Positions 30,277-40,438 of a stretch of 64,000 bases of DNA are shown here, piece by piece (position 1 is the first letter of the stretch; the number at the start of each line of letters is the position of its first letter). Both the position numbers and the translations under genes were made by a program. The DNA lies in assembly GCF_023100725.1 (NCBI RefSeq), contig NZ_CP095501.1, positions 1,984,001-2,048,000 of the forward strand, read 5' to 3'. The stretch is from Arthrobacter antioxidans (GTDB taxonomy: Bacteria > Actinomycetota > Actinomycetes > Actinomycetales > Micrococcaceae). The notes below the pieces were generated by a model. It had not been told where the DNA came from. It made no database searches and was given only the letters and a program-made list of their open reading frames with translations.

Positions 30277-31041
30277 CTACCAGCGTCCGAGCAGGTGGTT
30301 CAGCAGCGCCAGGGCCGCCGGGCCGGCCGTCGAGGAGCGTAGGACATGCGGGCCCAGACGCGCGGTCCCGGCGCCCGCGGCGCTCAGCTTTCCCAGTTCC
30401 GCGTCGCTGATCCCGCCCTCCGGTCCGACGACGACGGCCGTCGACGTCGCACCCGACGGAGCGCCCGCGAGCAGCGCGGACACCTGGTCGGCGAGCGGGA
30501 GGTCGGCGTCCTCGTGCAGGACGATCATGCTCTCGACGGTCTCCGCCCACGCGGCCAGGCGGGAGGTGTCCATCACGGCGTGCACCTCCGGCACGAACGA
30601 GCGGCGCGACTGCTTCGCCGCGGCGCCGACGAGCGACACCCACTTCTGCCGGCCCTTCTCGGCCTTGTCGCCGCGCCAGCGCACGATGCTCCGCTCCGCA
30701 TGCCAGGGCACGACGGCGTCGATCCCGAGTTCGGTCGCCGCCTCCACGGCCTGCTCGTCGCGGCCGCCCTTGGCCAGGGCCTGCACGAGGATCAGCCGGT
30801 GCCGCGGTGCGGGCTCCTGGCCGGCTGTCTCCACCGTGATCTCCACGGTGCCGTTCCCGACCGCGCTGATGGTGCCGCCGATGCGGTAGCCCGCACCGTC
30901 GGAGACGTCGAGGCGCTCGCCCTCGCCGAGGCGGCGGACGGTGGCGGCATGGCGCCCCTCGTCACCGCCGAGCACGAAGACGCCGCCGGGGGTCGCCGCA
31001 CGGACCGCCTCGCCCGGCCCGAAGAACAGGGGACGCGTCAT
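30277..31041 (-). CDS. rsmE: 16S rRNA (uracil1498-N3)-methyltransferase
   Basis: SPOUT-class methyltransferase of helix 44 of 16S rRNA. 254 residues with an N-terminal PUA-like domain and the C-terminal knot: ILVQALAKGGRDEQAVEAATELG, VVVGPEGGISDAEL and LGPHVLRSSTA. Starts two bases after the dnaJ stop, so the pair is one transcript. Confidence 0.95.
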   Translation of the reverse strand: MTRPLFFGPGEAVRAATPGGVFVLGGDEGRHAATVRRLGEGERLDVSDGAGYRIGGTISAVGNGTVEITVETAGQEPAPRHRLILVQALAKGGRDEQAVEAATELGIDAVVPWHAERSIVRWRGDKAEKGRQKWVSLVGAAAKQSRRSFVPEVHAVMDTSRLAAWAETVESMIVLHEDADLPLADQVSALLAGAPSGATSTAVVVGPEGGISDAELGKLSAAGAGTARLGPHVLRSSTAGPAALALLNHLLGRW

Positions 31042-31043
31042 GG

Positions 31044-32174
31044 TCAGCGGTTTCCGAGCCGCTCCCGCAGGCGGGCGAAGACGCCGGAGCCGCTGCTGGC
31101 GAGCTGGCCGTCCGTGTACTCCTCGTTGCGCAGTTCGGCCAGCTTCCGCAGGAGCTCTTCCTGCTGAGGGTCCACGTTGCGCGGGGTCTCGACGTTGAGG
31201 TGGACCCGCAGGTCACCCCTGCCCTGGCTCCGCAGGTGCGTCACCCCGAGGCCCCGCAGGGTCAGGATCTCGCCGGGCTGCGTGCCGGGCTTGATGTCGA
31301 GCTCCTGGTCGCCGTCGTAGGTGTCCAGGTGCACCGTGGTGCCGAGCGCCGCCGCGGTCATCGGGACGCTCAGGGTCACGTGCAGGTCGTCGCCGTCCCG
31401 CAGGAAGGTGGAGTCGGTGGCCACCCGGATCTCCACGTACAGGTCGCCCTGCGGTCCGCCGGCCGTCCCGGCCTCGCCCTGGCCGGCCAGCTGGATGCGC
31501 GTGCCGGTGCTGACGCCCGCGGGGACCTTGATGGTCAGGGTGCGGCGGGCACGGACACGGCCCTCGCCGCTGCACTCGTGGCAGGGGCTGGGGATGACGG
31601 TGCCGAAGCCCTGGCAGGTGCCGCAGGGGGCGCTCGTCATGACCTGGCCGAGGATCGAGCGCACGGCCCGCTGGACCTGACCCGAGCCGCCGCAGATGTC
31701 GCAGGTGCGCGGTGACGTGCCGGGCTGGCAGCAGCTGCCGTCGCACGTGGGGCACATCTCCGCGGTGTCCACCTCGATCTTCTTGTTGGTGCCGAAGACG
31801 GCGTCCTTCAGGTCGATGCGCACGTTGATGAGCGCGTCCTGCCCGCGGCGCGTCCGCGACGGGGCACCGGCCTGCTGGCCGCCACCGCCGAAGAAGGTCT
31901 CGAAGATGTCCTGGAAGGCGAAGCCCGAGCCCGAGTACCCCGAGCCGTAGCCGCTGTCCGTCCCGTTCTCGTTGCCGGTGGTGTCGTAGACCCGCCGCTT
32001 CTGGGGATCGGAGAGCACCTCGTAGGCGTGGCTGACGGCCTTGAACTCCTCCGACGCGTCCGGTCCCGGGTTCACGTCGGGGTGGAGCTTACGGGCGAGC
32101 TTGCGGTAGGCCTTCTTGATTTCCTCCCCGGTCGCGCCCTGCGCCACACCGAGGACCTCATAGTGATTACTCAC
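31044..32174 (-). CDS. dnaJ: Chaperone protein DnaJ (second actinobacterial type)
   Basis: Co-chaperone of DnaK. J domain with HPD (31-33), Gly/Phe-rich region (about 70-95), four-repeat zinc domain ([32 protein letters not shown]) and two C-terminal substrate domains; 376 residues. The first zinc repeat lacks its last glycine (SC instead of xG), seen also in related DnaJ2 proteins. GTG 32174 has an AGGAAG site. Linked to hrcA as the DnaJ2 form in Actinobacteria. Confidence 0.94.
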   Translation of the reverse strand: MSNHYEVLGVAQGATGEEIKKAYRKLARKLHPDVNPGPDASEEFKAVSHAYEVLSDPQKRRVYDTTGNENGTDSGYGSGYSGSGFAFQDIFETFFGGGGQQAGAPSRTRRGQDALINVRIDLKDAVFGTNKKIEVDTAEMCPTCDGSCCQPGTSPRTCDICGGSGQVQRAVRSILGQVMTSAPCGTCQGFGTVIPSPCHECSGEGRVRARRTLTIKVPAGVSTGTRIQLAGQGEAGTAGGPQGDLYVEIRVATDSTFLRDGDDLHVTLSVPMTAAALGTTVHLDTYDGDQELDIKPGTQPGEILTLRGLGVTHLRSQGRGDLRVHLNVETPRNVDPQQEELLRKLAELRNEEYTDGQLASSGSGVFARLRERLGNR

Positions 32175-32292
32175 TCGTGCACATCACTTCCTGTTGACTG
32201 TTCTGTCGTCTGCTCGCCGGCTGAACCGGCGGAAAGGCCATGGTCGGCACCGGGGTGCCGTCGACAACCCAGAACCGCTGCCCGCTCCCCCG

Positions 32293-33306
32293 TTATTCCT
32301 CGAGGATCCTCGAGAGGTAGCGGGCGACGGCGCGCACCGCCGCCATCGTGGTCGGATAGTCCATGCGGGTGGGGCCGAGGATCCCGAGCTTCGCTCCGGC
32401 GTCCGGCCCGTACCCTGTTGCCACCACGGAGGCCTCCGACAGCCCTCCGTAGGGATTCTCGCTCCCGATCCGCACCGAGATGCCGCGCGCGTCGTATTCC
32501 ATCTCCGAGAGCAGCCGCAGCATGACCACCTGCTCCTCGAGCGCCTCCAGGACGGGGCCGATGCTCAGCGGGAAGTCCCCCGTCGAGCGGGCCAGGTTGG
32601 CCGTCCCGGCAAGCAGGATGCGGTCGTCCCGCCCGAGCCCGGCAAGCTGTTCGAGCACCCTCACGATCGTACCCCCGTGGGCACGCAGCCCCGGGGGGAA
32701 CTGGGAGAGGGCGGCACCGAGCTCGCCCGGCAGCGCCGCGAGCTTCACGCCCGACACCGCTGACAGGATGCGCTGCTTGAGCTCGGCGAGCTCGGACTCC
32801 TCGATGTCCACGTGGGTCCGCACGATGCGCTGCTGCACGGCGCCGTTCGACGCGATCAGGACGACGAGGACCTGCTGCGGGGCCAGCAGCACGCATTCGA
32901 TGTGCCGCACGGACGCGCCACCGACGCGGGGGAACTGGACGACGGCCACCTGGTTGGTGATCTGCGCGAGCAGCCTCACGGTGCGGTCCATCACGTCGTC
33001 GAGGTCCTCGGCACCCTCCAGGAGGGTCTGGATGGCCTTCTTCTCCGGCGCGGACAACGGTTTCACCTCGGAGATGCGGTCCACGAACAGGCGGTAGCCC
33101 TTGTCGGTGGGGATGCGTCCGGAACTGGTGTGCGGCGCGGTGATCAGGCCCTCCTCCTCGAGGACGGCCATGTCGTTGCGGATGGTGGCCGAGGAGACGC
33201 CGAGGCGATGGCGGTCCACCAGGGCCTTGGACCCGACGGGCTCCCGGGAATGGACGTAGTCCTCGACGATGGCCCGGAGCACCTCCAGGCGTCGCGGTTC
33301 ACTCAT
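32293..33306 (-). CDS. hrcA: Heat-inducible repressor HrcA
   Basis: Repressor of class I heat-shock genes that binds CIRCE. The 337-residue protein has the N-terminal winged helix (VSSATIRNDMAVLEEEGLI), a GAF-like middle and the conserved SSGRIPTDKGYRLFVD segment. ATG 33306 has a GGAGGT site. A CIRCE element lies 61 bases upstream, so the gene represses itself. Confidence 0.96.
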   Translation of the reverse strand: MSEPRRLEVLRAIVEDYVHSREPVGSKALVDRHRLGVSSATIRNDMAVLEEEGLITAPHTSSGRIPTDKGYRLFVDRISEVKPLSAPEKKAIQTLLEGAEDLDDVMDRTVRLLAQITNQVAVVQFPRVGGASVRHIECVLLAPQQVLVVLIASNGAVQQRIVRTHVDIEESELAELKQRILSAVSGVKLAALPGELGAALSQFPPGLRAHGGTIVRVLEQLAGLGRDDRILLAGTANLARSTGDFPLSIGPVLEALEEQVVMLRLLSEMEYDARGISVRIGSENPYGGLSEASVVATGYGPDAGAKLGILGPTRMDYPTTMAAVRAVARYLSRILEE

Positions 33307-33366
33307 ACCTGTGTCACCTCCGGATCCGTTCCTCTCCCCTGGGTCCGCGCAGCGAATGGCCCGCGG

Positions 33367-33393
33367 TTAGCACTCGACACATCCAAGTGCCAA
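33367..33393 (-). promoter_or_regulatory. CIRCE operator of hrcA
   Basis: Arms TTAGCACTC (33367-33375) and AAGTGCCAA (33385-33393) around nine bases: one arm is the CIRCE consensus, the other differs at two positions. On the minus strand TTGGCA could also be the -35, so HrcA binding would cover the promoter. Confidence 0.88.
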
Positions 33394-33478
33394 GTCTAGT
33401 ACGTCCTCTTCGATTGTTAGCATTGGGATCCCGGGCTGCGGCAGACCGCCGGAGCCCCCGTGGGAAGGACGGACCCGG

Positions 33479-34342
33479 ATGGACTACGGCTGGGGAGCCC
33501 ACGACATATCGGCTCCGAAGCGGGTGGAACTCGCCGATGTCCCCGTGGAGAAGGACATGGTGCTCGAGGACGTGCAGAGCGGGTTCGTCGGCGCGGTGGT
33601 CCGCGTGGAGAAGTCCGGCGGCCTCCACGTGATGGTGCTCGAGGACCGGCGCGGCAAGACGCGGACGTTCCGCCTCGGCCACGGCTTCCTCCTCGACGGC
33701 AGCCCTGTCCACGTCGTCGCGCCCGTCCGGGGCGCAGCCCGTACCGCCGACCCTGCCGCCACCCGCACCGCCTCCGGTTCCGTGCGGGTGCAGAACGCGC
33801 GGGCGAGGACGGCCCGCGCGAGCAGGATCTGGGTGGAGGGCCAGCACGACGCCGAACTCGTCGAGAAGGTGTGGGGCGACGACCTGCGCCTGGAGGGGAT
33901 CGTCGTGGAACCGCTGCACGGCGTGGACGACCTCGAAGGCGCGATCCGGGACTTCGGTCCCGGTCCGCAGCGCAGGCTCGGCATCCTCGTGGACCACCTG
34001 CTCCCGGGCACGAAGGAGTTCCGGATCGCACAGCAGGCGATGACCGCTCCCGGGGCCCGCGGCAACGTGCTGATCGTCGGCCACCCGTACGTGGACGTCT
34101 GGCAGGCCGTGAAGCCGGCGGCGATGGGCCTGTCGGCCTGGCCGGTGGTCCCCCGCGGCCAGGACTGGAAGACGGGCATCCTGGCCGGCCTCGGCTGGCC
34201 CCACCATGACCAGGCCGCCGTGGCCAACGGATGGAAGCGCATCCTGGGCCGGGTCGGCACCTACGCGGATCTGGAGCCGTCGCTGCTCGGCCGGGTCGAG
34301 GAAGTGATCGATTTCCTCACCGCCACCCCGGGCACTCACTGA
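33479..34342 (+). CDS. DUF3097 protein
   Basis: 287-residue protein of unknown function, conserved next to hrcA in Actinobacteria. An N-terminal basic beta-rich part (about 35-80) with FVGAVVRVEKSGG and a central part beginning IWVEGQHDAELVEKVWG, followed by GILVDHLLPGTKE. The last two segments resemble the first and third motifs of TOPRIM folds (Glu in the first strand, Asp-rich third strand), which would imply nucleic-acid processing; this is inference. ATG 33479 has a GGAAGGA site. Confidence 0.8.
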   Translation: MDYGWGAHDISAPKRVELADVPVEKDMVLEDVQSGFVGAVVRVEKSGGLHVMVLEDRRGKTRTFRLGHGFLLDGSPVHVVAPVRGAARTADPAATRTASGSVRVQNARARTARASRIWVEGQHDAELVEKVWGDDLRLEGIVVEPLHGVDDLEGAIRDFGPGPQRRLGILVDHLLPGTKEFRIAQQAMTAPGARGNVLIVGHPYVDVWQAVKPAAMGLSAWPVVPRGQDWKTGILAGLGWPHHDQAAVANGWKRILGRVGTYADLEPSLLGRVEEVIDFLTATPGTH

Positions 34343-34421
34343 GCCCCGCGGTGCCGGTCACCACGTATCCTTGGAGCACACTCCGGGGGAAGATTCCCGA
34401 CAGCCAGCAAAGGAATTGACG

Positions 34422-34838
34422 TTGTCCAACACCGCCGACCGACAGCAGCACGGACGGGGCGAGTCGCAGCCCCCGTTCGAAGGCACTCCGGCCAACGCCC
34501 TTCCCCTGACGGCGTCCGAGGACCGCCAGTACGCCACCCTGGCCCACTTCGGGGGGATCCTCGGTTTCATCCCGTCCCTGCTGATCTTCCTGATCTTCAA
34601 GGACCGCGGTCCCTTCACGGCCCAGGAGTCCAAGGAGGCGCTGAACTTCACGCTGCCTCCCACGATCCTCGCGCTGGTCGCCTGGCTGCTCTCGCTGATG
34701 CCCGTCATCGGCGGGGTGTTCGCGGTCGTGAACGCCCTCATCTGGCTGACGATCACCGTCTTCTCGGTGAACGCGGGCATCCAGGTGAACCGCGGACGCC
34801 CGTACCGTTACCCCGTGAATCTCCGCCTCATCCGCTGA
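34422..34838 (+). CDS. DUF4870 membrane protein
   Basis: 138-residue membrane protein. After a polar start, the family motif DRQYATLAHFGGILGFIPSL leads into helix 1; FTAQESKEALNF and a second hairpin of helices follow. Function unknown; relatives are small Tic20-like or uncharacterised membrane proteins. TTG 34422 is chosen for its AGGAA site; an upstream in-frame TTG (34371) lies on the TATCCT -10-like element at 34366-34371. Confidence 0.75.
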   Translation: MSNTADRQQHGRGESQPPFEGTPANALPLTASEDRQYATLAHFGGILGFIPSLLIFLIFKDRGPFTAQESKEALNFTLPPTILALVAWLLSLMPVIGGVFAVVNALIWLTITVFSVNAGIQVNRGRPYRYPVNLRLIR

Positions 34839-34881
34839 ACCACCCGCCGCGCCCCTGATGGGCCGGTCCGCGGCCGCGGGG

Positions 34882-36111
34882 TCAGTCGGGCAGCAGCCGG
34901 CGCACCACGGCGTCCGCGAGCAGCCGACCCTTGAAGGTCAGGATCACGCGGCCCGCGAAGGCCGCGGCGGGCTCGACGAGTCCGTCCGCGATCAGGCCTG
35001 CAACGGCCTGACGGCCCGACGAGGTCAGGGTGTCCGTCGCGAGACCCTCCCGCAGGCGCACCCGCAGCATCACGTCCTCGACGTAGCGGTCCCCGTCCGG
35101 CAGGACCTCGCGTCCGGCCGCCGGGGAACGGCCCGCCGCCAGGGCATCCGCATAGGGGCGCGGGTGCTTCACGTTCCACCAGCGTGTCCCGCCGACATGG
35201 GAGTGGGCTCCCGGGCCCGCTCCCCACCAGTCGCTGCCCCGCCAGTAGGCCAGGTTGTGCCGGCAGGCATCGGCCGGGGTCCGCGCCCAGTTGCTCACCT
35301 CGTACCAGTGCAGGCCGCCCGCGGTGAGCATCTCGTCCGCGAGGGCGTACTTGTCGGCGTGGTCGTCGTCGTCGATCGGCGGCACCTGCCCGCGGCGGAT
35401 GCGCGACGCGAGCTTCGTCCCGTCCTCGATGATGAGGGCGTAGGCGGAGATGTGGTCGGGTCCGTAGGACAGCGCGGTGGCGAGTGATGTCCGCCAGTCC
35501 TCCAGTGACTCCCCCGGGGTGCCGTAGATCAGGTCGAGGCTGACCTTCAGCCCGGCCTCCCGGGCCCACTGCACGGCCTGCGGGACGCGCTCCGGGGAGT
35601 GGGTGCGGTCGAGGACCGCCAGGACGTGGGGCACCGCGGACTGCATGCCGAAGGAGATCCGGGTGAAGCCGGCGTCCCGGAGGACGCGCAGCGATGCGGG
35701 GGTGACCGAGTCCGGGTTCGCCTCGGTGGTCACCTCGGCGTCCGGCGCCAGGCCCCAGTGGTCGCGGGCGGCCCGCAGGATCGCCGCGAGGTCCTCGGCG
35801 GGGAGCAGCGTGGGCGTGCCGCCGCCGAAGAAGACCGTCGAGAGCCGGCGGGGCGGCACCCCGGAGGCTTCCAGCGCCTGTACCCCGAGGGCGAGCTCGG
35901 CGAGGACCGAACCGGCGTAGGCGTCCTGCGACGCGCCGCCGCCGAGCTCGGTGGCCGTGTACGTGTTGAAGTCGCAGTAGCCGCACCGGACGGCGCAGAA
36001 CGGGATGTGGACGTAGAGGCAGAAGTCACGGTCGAGGGCTCCCTCGGCCGCGGAGGACGGCAGGACGCCGTCCTCCGGCGCCGGCAGGCCGAGCGGCAGC
36101 GCGCTAGGCAT
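34882..36111 (-). CDS. hemW: Radical SAM heme chaperone HemW
   Basis: Heme chaperone formerly taken for coproporphyrinogen III oxidase. The Fe-S motif is C39-x3-C43-x2-C46 (CAVRCGYCDF) rather than the HemN type; GGGTPTLLP and the HNLAYW heme motif of HemW are present. 409 residues with a C-terminal HemN_C domain. A short 30-base gap separates it from lepA upstream, with which it is probably cotranscribed. Confidence 0.93.
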   Translation of the reverse strand: MPSALPLGLPAPEDGVLPSSAAEGALDRDFCLYVHIPFCAVRCGYCDFNTYTATELGGGASQDAYAGSVLAELALGVQALEASGVPPRRLSTVFFGGGTPTLLPAEDLAAILRAARDHWGLAPDAEVTTEANPDSVTPASLRVLRDAGFTRISFGMQSAVPHVLAVLDRTHSPERVPQAVQWAREAGLKVSLDLIYGTPGESLEDWRTSLATALSYGPDHISAYALIIEDGTKLASRIRRGQVPPIDDDDHADKYALADEMLTAGGLHWYEVSNWARTPADACRHNLAYWRGSDWWGAGPGAHSHVGGTRWWNVKHPRPYADALAAGRSPAAGREVLPDGDRYVEDVMLRVRLREGLATDTLTSSGRQAVAGLIADGLVEPAAAFAGRVILTFKGRLLADAVVRRLLPD

Positions 36112-36141
36112 GGTGCGTCGTCCGCCCGGAACCGTGGCGCG

Positions 36142-37995
36142 TCACTTCTTGGCTTTGTCCTTCGACTCGTCGGAGGACAGGGCGGCGATGAAGGCTTCCT
36201 GGGGTACTTCCACGCGCCCCACCATCTTCATGCGCTTCTTGCCTTCCTTCTGCTTCTCGAGCAGTTTGCGCTTCCGTGTGATGTCACCGCCGTAGCACTT
36301 GGCGAGGACGTCCTTGCGGATCGCGCGGATGCTCTCCCGTGCGATGATGCGCGCGCCGATCGCGGCCTGGATGGGCACCTCGAACTGCTGGCGCGGGATC
36401 AGCTCGCGGAGCTTGCCCGTCATCATCACGCCGTAGGCGTAGGCCTTGTCGCGGTGGGTGATGGCGCTGAAGGCGTCCACCTGCTCGCCCTGCAGGAGGA
36501 TGTCGACCTTCACGAGGTCGGACACCTGGTCGCCGTCGGCCTTCCAGTCCAGGGACCCGTACCCGCGGGTCTTCGACTTCAGCAGGTCGAAGAAGTCGAA
36601 GACGATCTCCGCGAGGGGCAGCCGGTACCGGATCTCCACGCGCTCCTCGGACAGGTAGTCCATGCCGCCGAGGACGCCGCGGCGCTGCTGGCAGAGCTCC
36701 ATGATGGCGCCCACGAATTCCGACGGCGCGAGGATGGTCGCGGACACCATGGGTTCGCGCACCTCGGAGATCTTGCCCACGGGGTATTCGCTGGGGTTGG
36801 TCACCTTCAGCACCTGCTTGTCCTCGAGGGTCACCTCGTACTCGACGTTCGGCGCGGTGGAGATGAGGTCGAGGTTGTACTCGCGCTCGAGGCGCTCGCG
36901 GGTGATCTCGAGGTGCAGGAGACCGAGGAAGCCGACGCGGAAGCCGAAGCCCAGCGCGGCCGACGTCTCGGGCTCGTAGACCAGGGCGGCGTCGTTCAGG
37001 GTGAACTTCGCGAGGGCGTCGCGCAGCACGGGGTAGTCGGTGCCGTCCAGCGGGTAGAGGCCGGAGAAGACCATGGGCTTCGGGTCCTGGTACCCGCCCA
37101 GCGACTCCGCTGCCGGCTTGGCCAGGTTGGTGACGGTGTCGCCGACCTTGGACTGGCGGACGTCCTTCACGCCGGTGATGAGGTAGCCCACCTCGCCCAC
37201 GCCGAGGCCCTTCGACGGCTTGGGCTCCGGCGAGCTGACGCCGATCTCGAGCAGCTCGTGGCTGGCCCGCGTGGACATCATCTGGATGCGCTCGCGAGGG
37301 CTCAGCTTGCCGTCGACGACCCGGACGTAGGTCACGACGCCGCGGTAGGTGTCGTAGACCGAGTCGAAGATCATGGCGCGGGCTGGTGCATCCGGGTTCC
37401 CGGTGGGCGCGGGCAGGTCGCGGACGATCTTGTCCATGAGCACCTCGACGCCCATGCCGGTCTTCCCGGACACCCTCAGCACGTCCTCCGGTTCGCCGCC
37501 GATCAGGCTCGCCAGTTCCGCCGCGTACTTCTCGGGCTGGGCCGCGGGCAGGTCGATCTTGTTCAGCACCGGGATGATCGTGAGGTTGTTCTCCATCGCG
37601 AGATAGAGGTTCGCGAGGGTCTGGGCCTCGATGCCCTGCGCCGCGTCGACGAGGAGGACCGCGCCCTCGCAGGCGGCGAGGGACCGCGACACCTCATAGG
37701 TGAAGTCCACGTGGCCGGGAGTGTCGATCATGTTGAGCGCGTAGGCGGTGCCGTCGACCTCCCAGGGCAGGCGGACCGCCTGGGACTTGATGGTGATGCC
37801 TCGCTCGCGCTCGATATCCATCCGGTCGAGGTACTGCGCCTTCATGTCCCGCTGCTCGACGGCTCCCGTGAGCTGCAGCATGCGGTCGGCCAGCGTGGAC
37901 TTCCCGTGATCGATGTGGGCGATGATGCAGAAATTCCTGATGATCGCCGGATCGGTGGCGGCAGGCACCGGAGCGGTGCGGGCCATGGGTGACAC
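36142..37995 (-). CDS. lepA: Elongation factor 4 (LepA)
   Basis: Ribosomal GTPase related to EF-G. G1 AHIDHGKST (26-34), G3 DTPGHVDF, G4 NKID, plus the LepA-specific C-terminal domain ending in the conserved [20 protein letters not shown]. 617 residues. GTG 37995 has an AGGAAG site at good spacing, whereas the ATG nine bases downstream is too far. Confidence 0.97.
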   Translation of the reverse strand: MSPMARTAPVPAATDPAIIRNFCIIAHIDHGKSTLADRMLQLTGAVEQRDMKAQYLDRMDIERERGITIKSQAVRLPWEVDGTAYALNMIDTPGHVDFTYEVSRSLAACEGAVLLVDAAQGIEAQTLANLYLAMENNLTIIPVLNKIDLPAAQPEKYAAELASLIGGEPEDVLRVSGKTGMGVEVLMDKIVRDLPAPTGNPDAPARAMIFDSVYDTYRGVVTYVRVVDGKLSPRERIQMMSTRASHELLEIGVSSPEPKPSKGLGVGEVGYLITGVKDVRQSKVGDTVTNLAKPAAESLGGYQDPKPMVFSGLYPLDGTDYPVLRDALAKFTLNDAALVYEPETSAALGFGFRVGFLGLLHLEITRERLEREYNLDLISTAPNVEYEVTLEDKQVLKVTNPSEYPVGKISEVREPMVSATILAPSEFVGAIMELCQQRRGVLGGMDYLSEERVEIRYRLPLAEIVFDFFDLLKSKTRGYGSLDWKADGDQVSDLVKVDILLQGEQVDAFSAITHRDKAYAYGVMMTGKLRELIPRQQFEVPIQAAIGARIIARESIRAIRKDVLAKCYGGDITRKRKLLEKQKEGKKRMKMVGRVEVPQEAFIAALSSDESKDKAKK

Positions 37996-38218
37996 GTAGC
38001 TTCCTCACTCTTGCGGAACAGGGTCTCTGGACGGAACGGGGTCGTGCATGGAACGGGTCCGGCGTGCGGTGGCCGGGCGGGCGGGCCCGGGTCCGGTGGC
38101 ACCGGTCCGCGGCGGCCTCCCCTAGTGTCCCATGACGCCGCGTGGCTACGGCAATCGCCCGCATCGGCGGCCGCCGCCCGCGGGGCCGCCCGCTCGCCGG
38201 CACGGCGGGTCTGCTCGC

Positions 38219-38230
38219 TAGGATTCGATC
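38219..38230 (+). promoter_or_regulatory. Leaderless-type -10 element of the PemK-like gene
   Basis: TAGGAT (38219-38224), six bases, then ATG 38231; no ribosome binding site. Confidence 0.45.
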
Positions 38231-38761
38231 ATGGCGATCACCCTGCGTTCCTTCCTGTCCCTCGCGAACCGCGTCGTCCGCGCCGTCAGCAGCACCGCGC
38301 CCGCCGAACGGACGGGCGCCCCCGCCCGACGTCGGCCGGCCGGACGCTCGGGGACCTCCCCGTCCCCGTCCGCCCGGGGCGGTCGCCGGACGGCCCTGCT
38401 CGCGTACTCCCCCACCGCGGACGGCAAGCCCGATCCCGGGGAGATCGTGTGGACCTGGGTGCCGTACGAGGACGACCCGTCGCAGGGGAAGGACCGACCC
38501 GTGCTGCTGGTGGGCCGGGAGGGCGGCACCCTGCTCGGCCTGATGCTGACGAGCCGGGACCGCAACAACGCCGGCGACCATGACGACCGTTACGTCGACA
38601 TCGGGACGGGGGCGTGGGACCGGCAGGGGCGCCCGAGCGAGGTGAGGGTCGACCGCCTGCTCCGCATCCTGCCGGACGACATCAGGAGGGAGGGCGCCGT
38701 CCTTCCGCGTCCGCGCTACGAACGGGTTGTCGCGGAGGTCCCCGCGCACCTGCTCGGCTGA
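38231..38761 (+). CDS. PemK/MazF-like protein without adjacent antitoxin
   Basis: 176 residues. Residues about 70-170 form a PemK/MazF-like beta-barrel: GEIVWTWVPYEDDPSQGKDR then PVLLVGREGGTLLGLMLTSRD, the canonical G-x-I-W-x3-P and R-P-V-L-V strands. An N-terminal 60-residue Arg/Ser/Pro-rich extension is unusual for the family. MazF toxins cut mRNA, but no antitoxin-sized gene is next to it, so it may be a domesticated member. It lies between lepA and rpsT. Confidence 0.75.
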   Translation: MAITLRSFLSLANRVVRAVSSTAPAERTGAPARRRPAGRSGTSPSPSARGGRRTALLAYSPTADGKPDPGEIVWTWVPYEDDPSQGKDRPVLLVGREGGTLLGLMLTSRDRNNAGDHDDRYVDIGTGAWDRQGRPSEVRVDRLLRILPDDIRREGAVLPRPRYERVVAEVPAHLLG

Positions 38762-38983
38762 CGGACGCGTCGCCGGGCAGCTGCCCCTGCCGCGGCCGGA
38801 ACCGGGGTCAGACGCCGGGTCGCTCGGGTTGCGGGCAGGTTTCTGCTAATCTGTATAGCTGTGTGTCCGCGCAGGTCTTCGGGCACTTTGGCCGATCGCC
38901 ACACGGTATCCCCACGCCGCTCAGTCTTCGGTTGGCCGAACTACCCTCACGACCAGTCCGCAATACAAAGAAAGTTCTCATAC

Positions 38984-39244
38984 GTGGCAAATATCAAGTC
39001 CCAGAAGAAGCGCATCCTCACCAACGAAAAGGCGAGGCAGCGTAACAACTCGGTCAAATCCGAGCTCAAGACCGCCATCCGCGCCGTGAACACGGCCGTC
39101 GATGGCGCGGACAAGGATGCTGCCGCTACGGCGCTGCAGGCGGCCAGCCGCAAGCTCGATAAGGCTGTCACCAAGGGTGTGCTGCACAAGAACAACGCAG
39201 CGAACCACAAGTCCGCGATCTCCAAGAAGGTCAACGCGCTCTAA
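38984..39244 (+). CDS. rpsT: 30S ribosomal protein S20
   Basis: 86-residue basic helical protein of the small subunit: [20 protein letters not shown] at the start and [19 protein letters not shown] at the end are characteristic. GTG 38984 gives the conserved N-terminus; the ribosome binding site is weak (AAAG). The 222 bases upstream hold TATAGC/TAATCT-like -10 boxes near 38847-38860 and no gene. A strong terminator follows. Confidence 0.97.
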   Translation: MANIKSQKKRILTNEKARQRNNSVKSELKTAIRAVNTAVDGADKDAAATALQAASRKLDKAVTKGVLHKNNAANHKSAISKKVNAL

Positions 39245-39257
39245 GCTGCGGAACCTT

Positions 39258-39297
39258 CGACGAAGGGCCGGCTCCTCACGGGGCCGGCCCTTCGTCG
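39258..39297. terminator. Bidirectional terminator, rpsT / holA
   Basis: 15-bp perfect stem (39258-39272 with 39283-39297), 13 bases after the rpsT stop, between converging genes. Confidence 0.85.
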
Positions 39298-39336
39298 TTC
39301 CTCGGGCGTCGTCGTTCCGGGACCGCGGGTGCCCGG

Positions 39337-40350
39337 TCAGCCGTCTCCGAGCGCGATGACGGTGACCGCACGCTCGACCGCGTAGACGGGGTCCCGGGAC
39401 TCGCCCTTCACCTGGGCATCGGCCTCAGCGAGGGCCCGCACGCAGCGGGCGAGGGCGTCGGGGCTGAAGCGCTGCGCTTCCTTCCGCGCCTGGTCCACCT
39501 GCCAGGGGGCCATGCCCAGGTCCTTGGCCAGCTGCATGGAGGAGCCCCGAACACCGTGGACCTTCGCCACGGCCCGGACCTTCATCGCGAGGGCGGCGAC
39601 GATGGGGACGGGGTCGGCGCCCGTGGCCAGGGCGTGGCGCAGCATGGACAGCGCCTGGGCCGTGCGTCCCGCCAGCGCCGCATCGGCGACCTTGAAGCCC
39701 GTCGCCTCGACGCGTCCTCCGTAGTACTTCTCCACCGTTTCGACGGTGACGTCACCGGTCATGTCGGCCATGAGCTGCTGGCAGGCGGCCGCGAGCTCCG
39801 GTAGCTGCGATCCGACGGCGGCGACGAGGGCCCGGACGGCATCCGGGTCGATGCGCCGGCGCGCGAGGCGGAACTCGGTCGTGACGAATTCGGCCTTCTC
39901 GCCGTCCTTCTTCAGCGGCTGGCAGTCGACCACGGTGGCCCGGGCGGCCTTGATCGCGTCCAGCAGCTTCTTCCCGCGGTTGCCGCCCGAGTGGCGCAGC
40001 ACCAGCACGACGTCGGGTGCCGGGTCGGCGAGGTAGGACAGCGCGTCGACCAGGAAGGCGTCGCTCATCTGCGCCAGCCCGGCCACCTCGATGATCTTCC
40101 AGTCCCCGAACAGTGACGGGCTCGCCTGCATCGTCAGATGGCCCGCTTCGTAGGATCCGGCGTCGAAACGGACCAGCTCGGCTTCGGGCTGCGCCGTCCG
40201 GACCTGCTGCCGGATGGACTCTGCCGCCTTCGATGCGAGATAGTCCTCCGGGCCGGCGAGCAGGACGACTCCCGCCGGTTGCACCTCGCGCCAGGAGGAT
40301 GTCTGCTGATGGGCGGCGCCGGTCCGGCCGGCCGGTGATCTGGTTGCCAC
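39337..40350 (-). CDS. holA: DNA polymerase III subunit delta
   Basis: Clamp-loader delta subunit. 337 residues with the N-terminal AAA-like domain (VVLLAGPEDYLASKAAE), the beta-clamp-binding region and C-terminal collar domain ending RDPVYAVERAVTVIALG. No Walker A, as normal for delta. GTG 40350 has a GGAAGG site 11 bases upstream; an earlier GTG (40377) overlaps this site. Confidence 0.93.
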   Translation of the reverse strand: MATRSPAGRTGAAHQQTSSWREVQPAGVVLLAGPEDYLASKAAESIRQQVRTAQPEAELVRFDAGSYEAGHLTMQASPSLFGDWKIIEVAGLAQMSDAFLVDALSYLADPAPDVVLVLRHSGGNRGKKLLDAIKAARATVVDCQPLKKDGEKAEFVTTEFRLARRRIDPDAVRALVAAVGSQLPELAAACQQLMADMTGDVTVETVEKYYGGRVEATGFKVADAALAGRTAQALSMLRHALATGADPVPIVAALAMKVRAVAKVHGVRGSSMQLAKDLGMAPWQVDQARKEAQRFSPDALARCVRALAEADAQVKGESRDPVYAVERAVTVIALGDG

Positions 40351-40438
40351 GTGGCGGGGTTCCTTCCTTCGAAACACCTCCTACTGTTGCACGGCGCCGA
40401 CGCGCCTCAAAGTCGCCGTCCTCCCGGTCCGGGAAGCG

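Noticed and set aside
35599-37992. Open frame of about 800 codons on the + strand
   Set aside because: It is antisense to hemW and lepA and shows no domain, only His/Glu/Arg-rich sequence.
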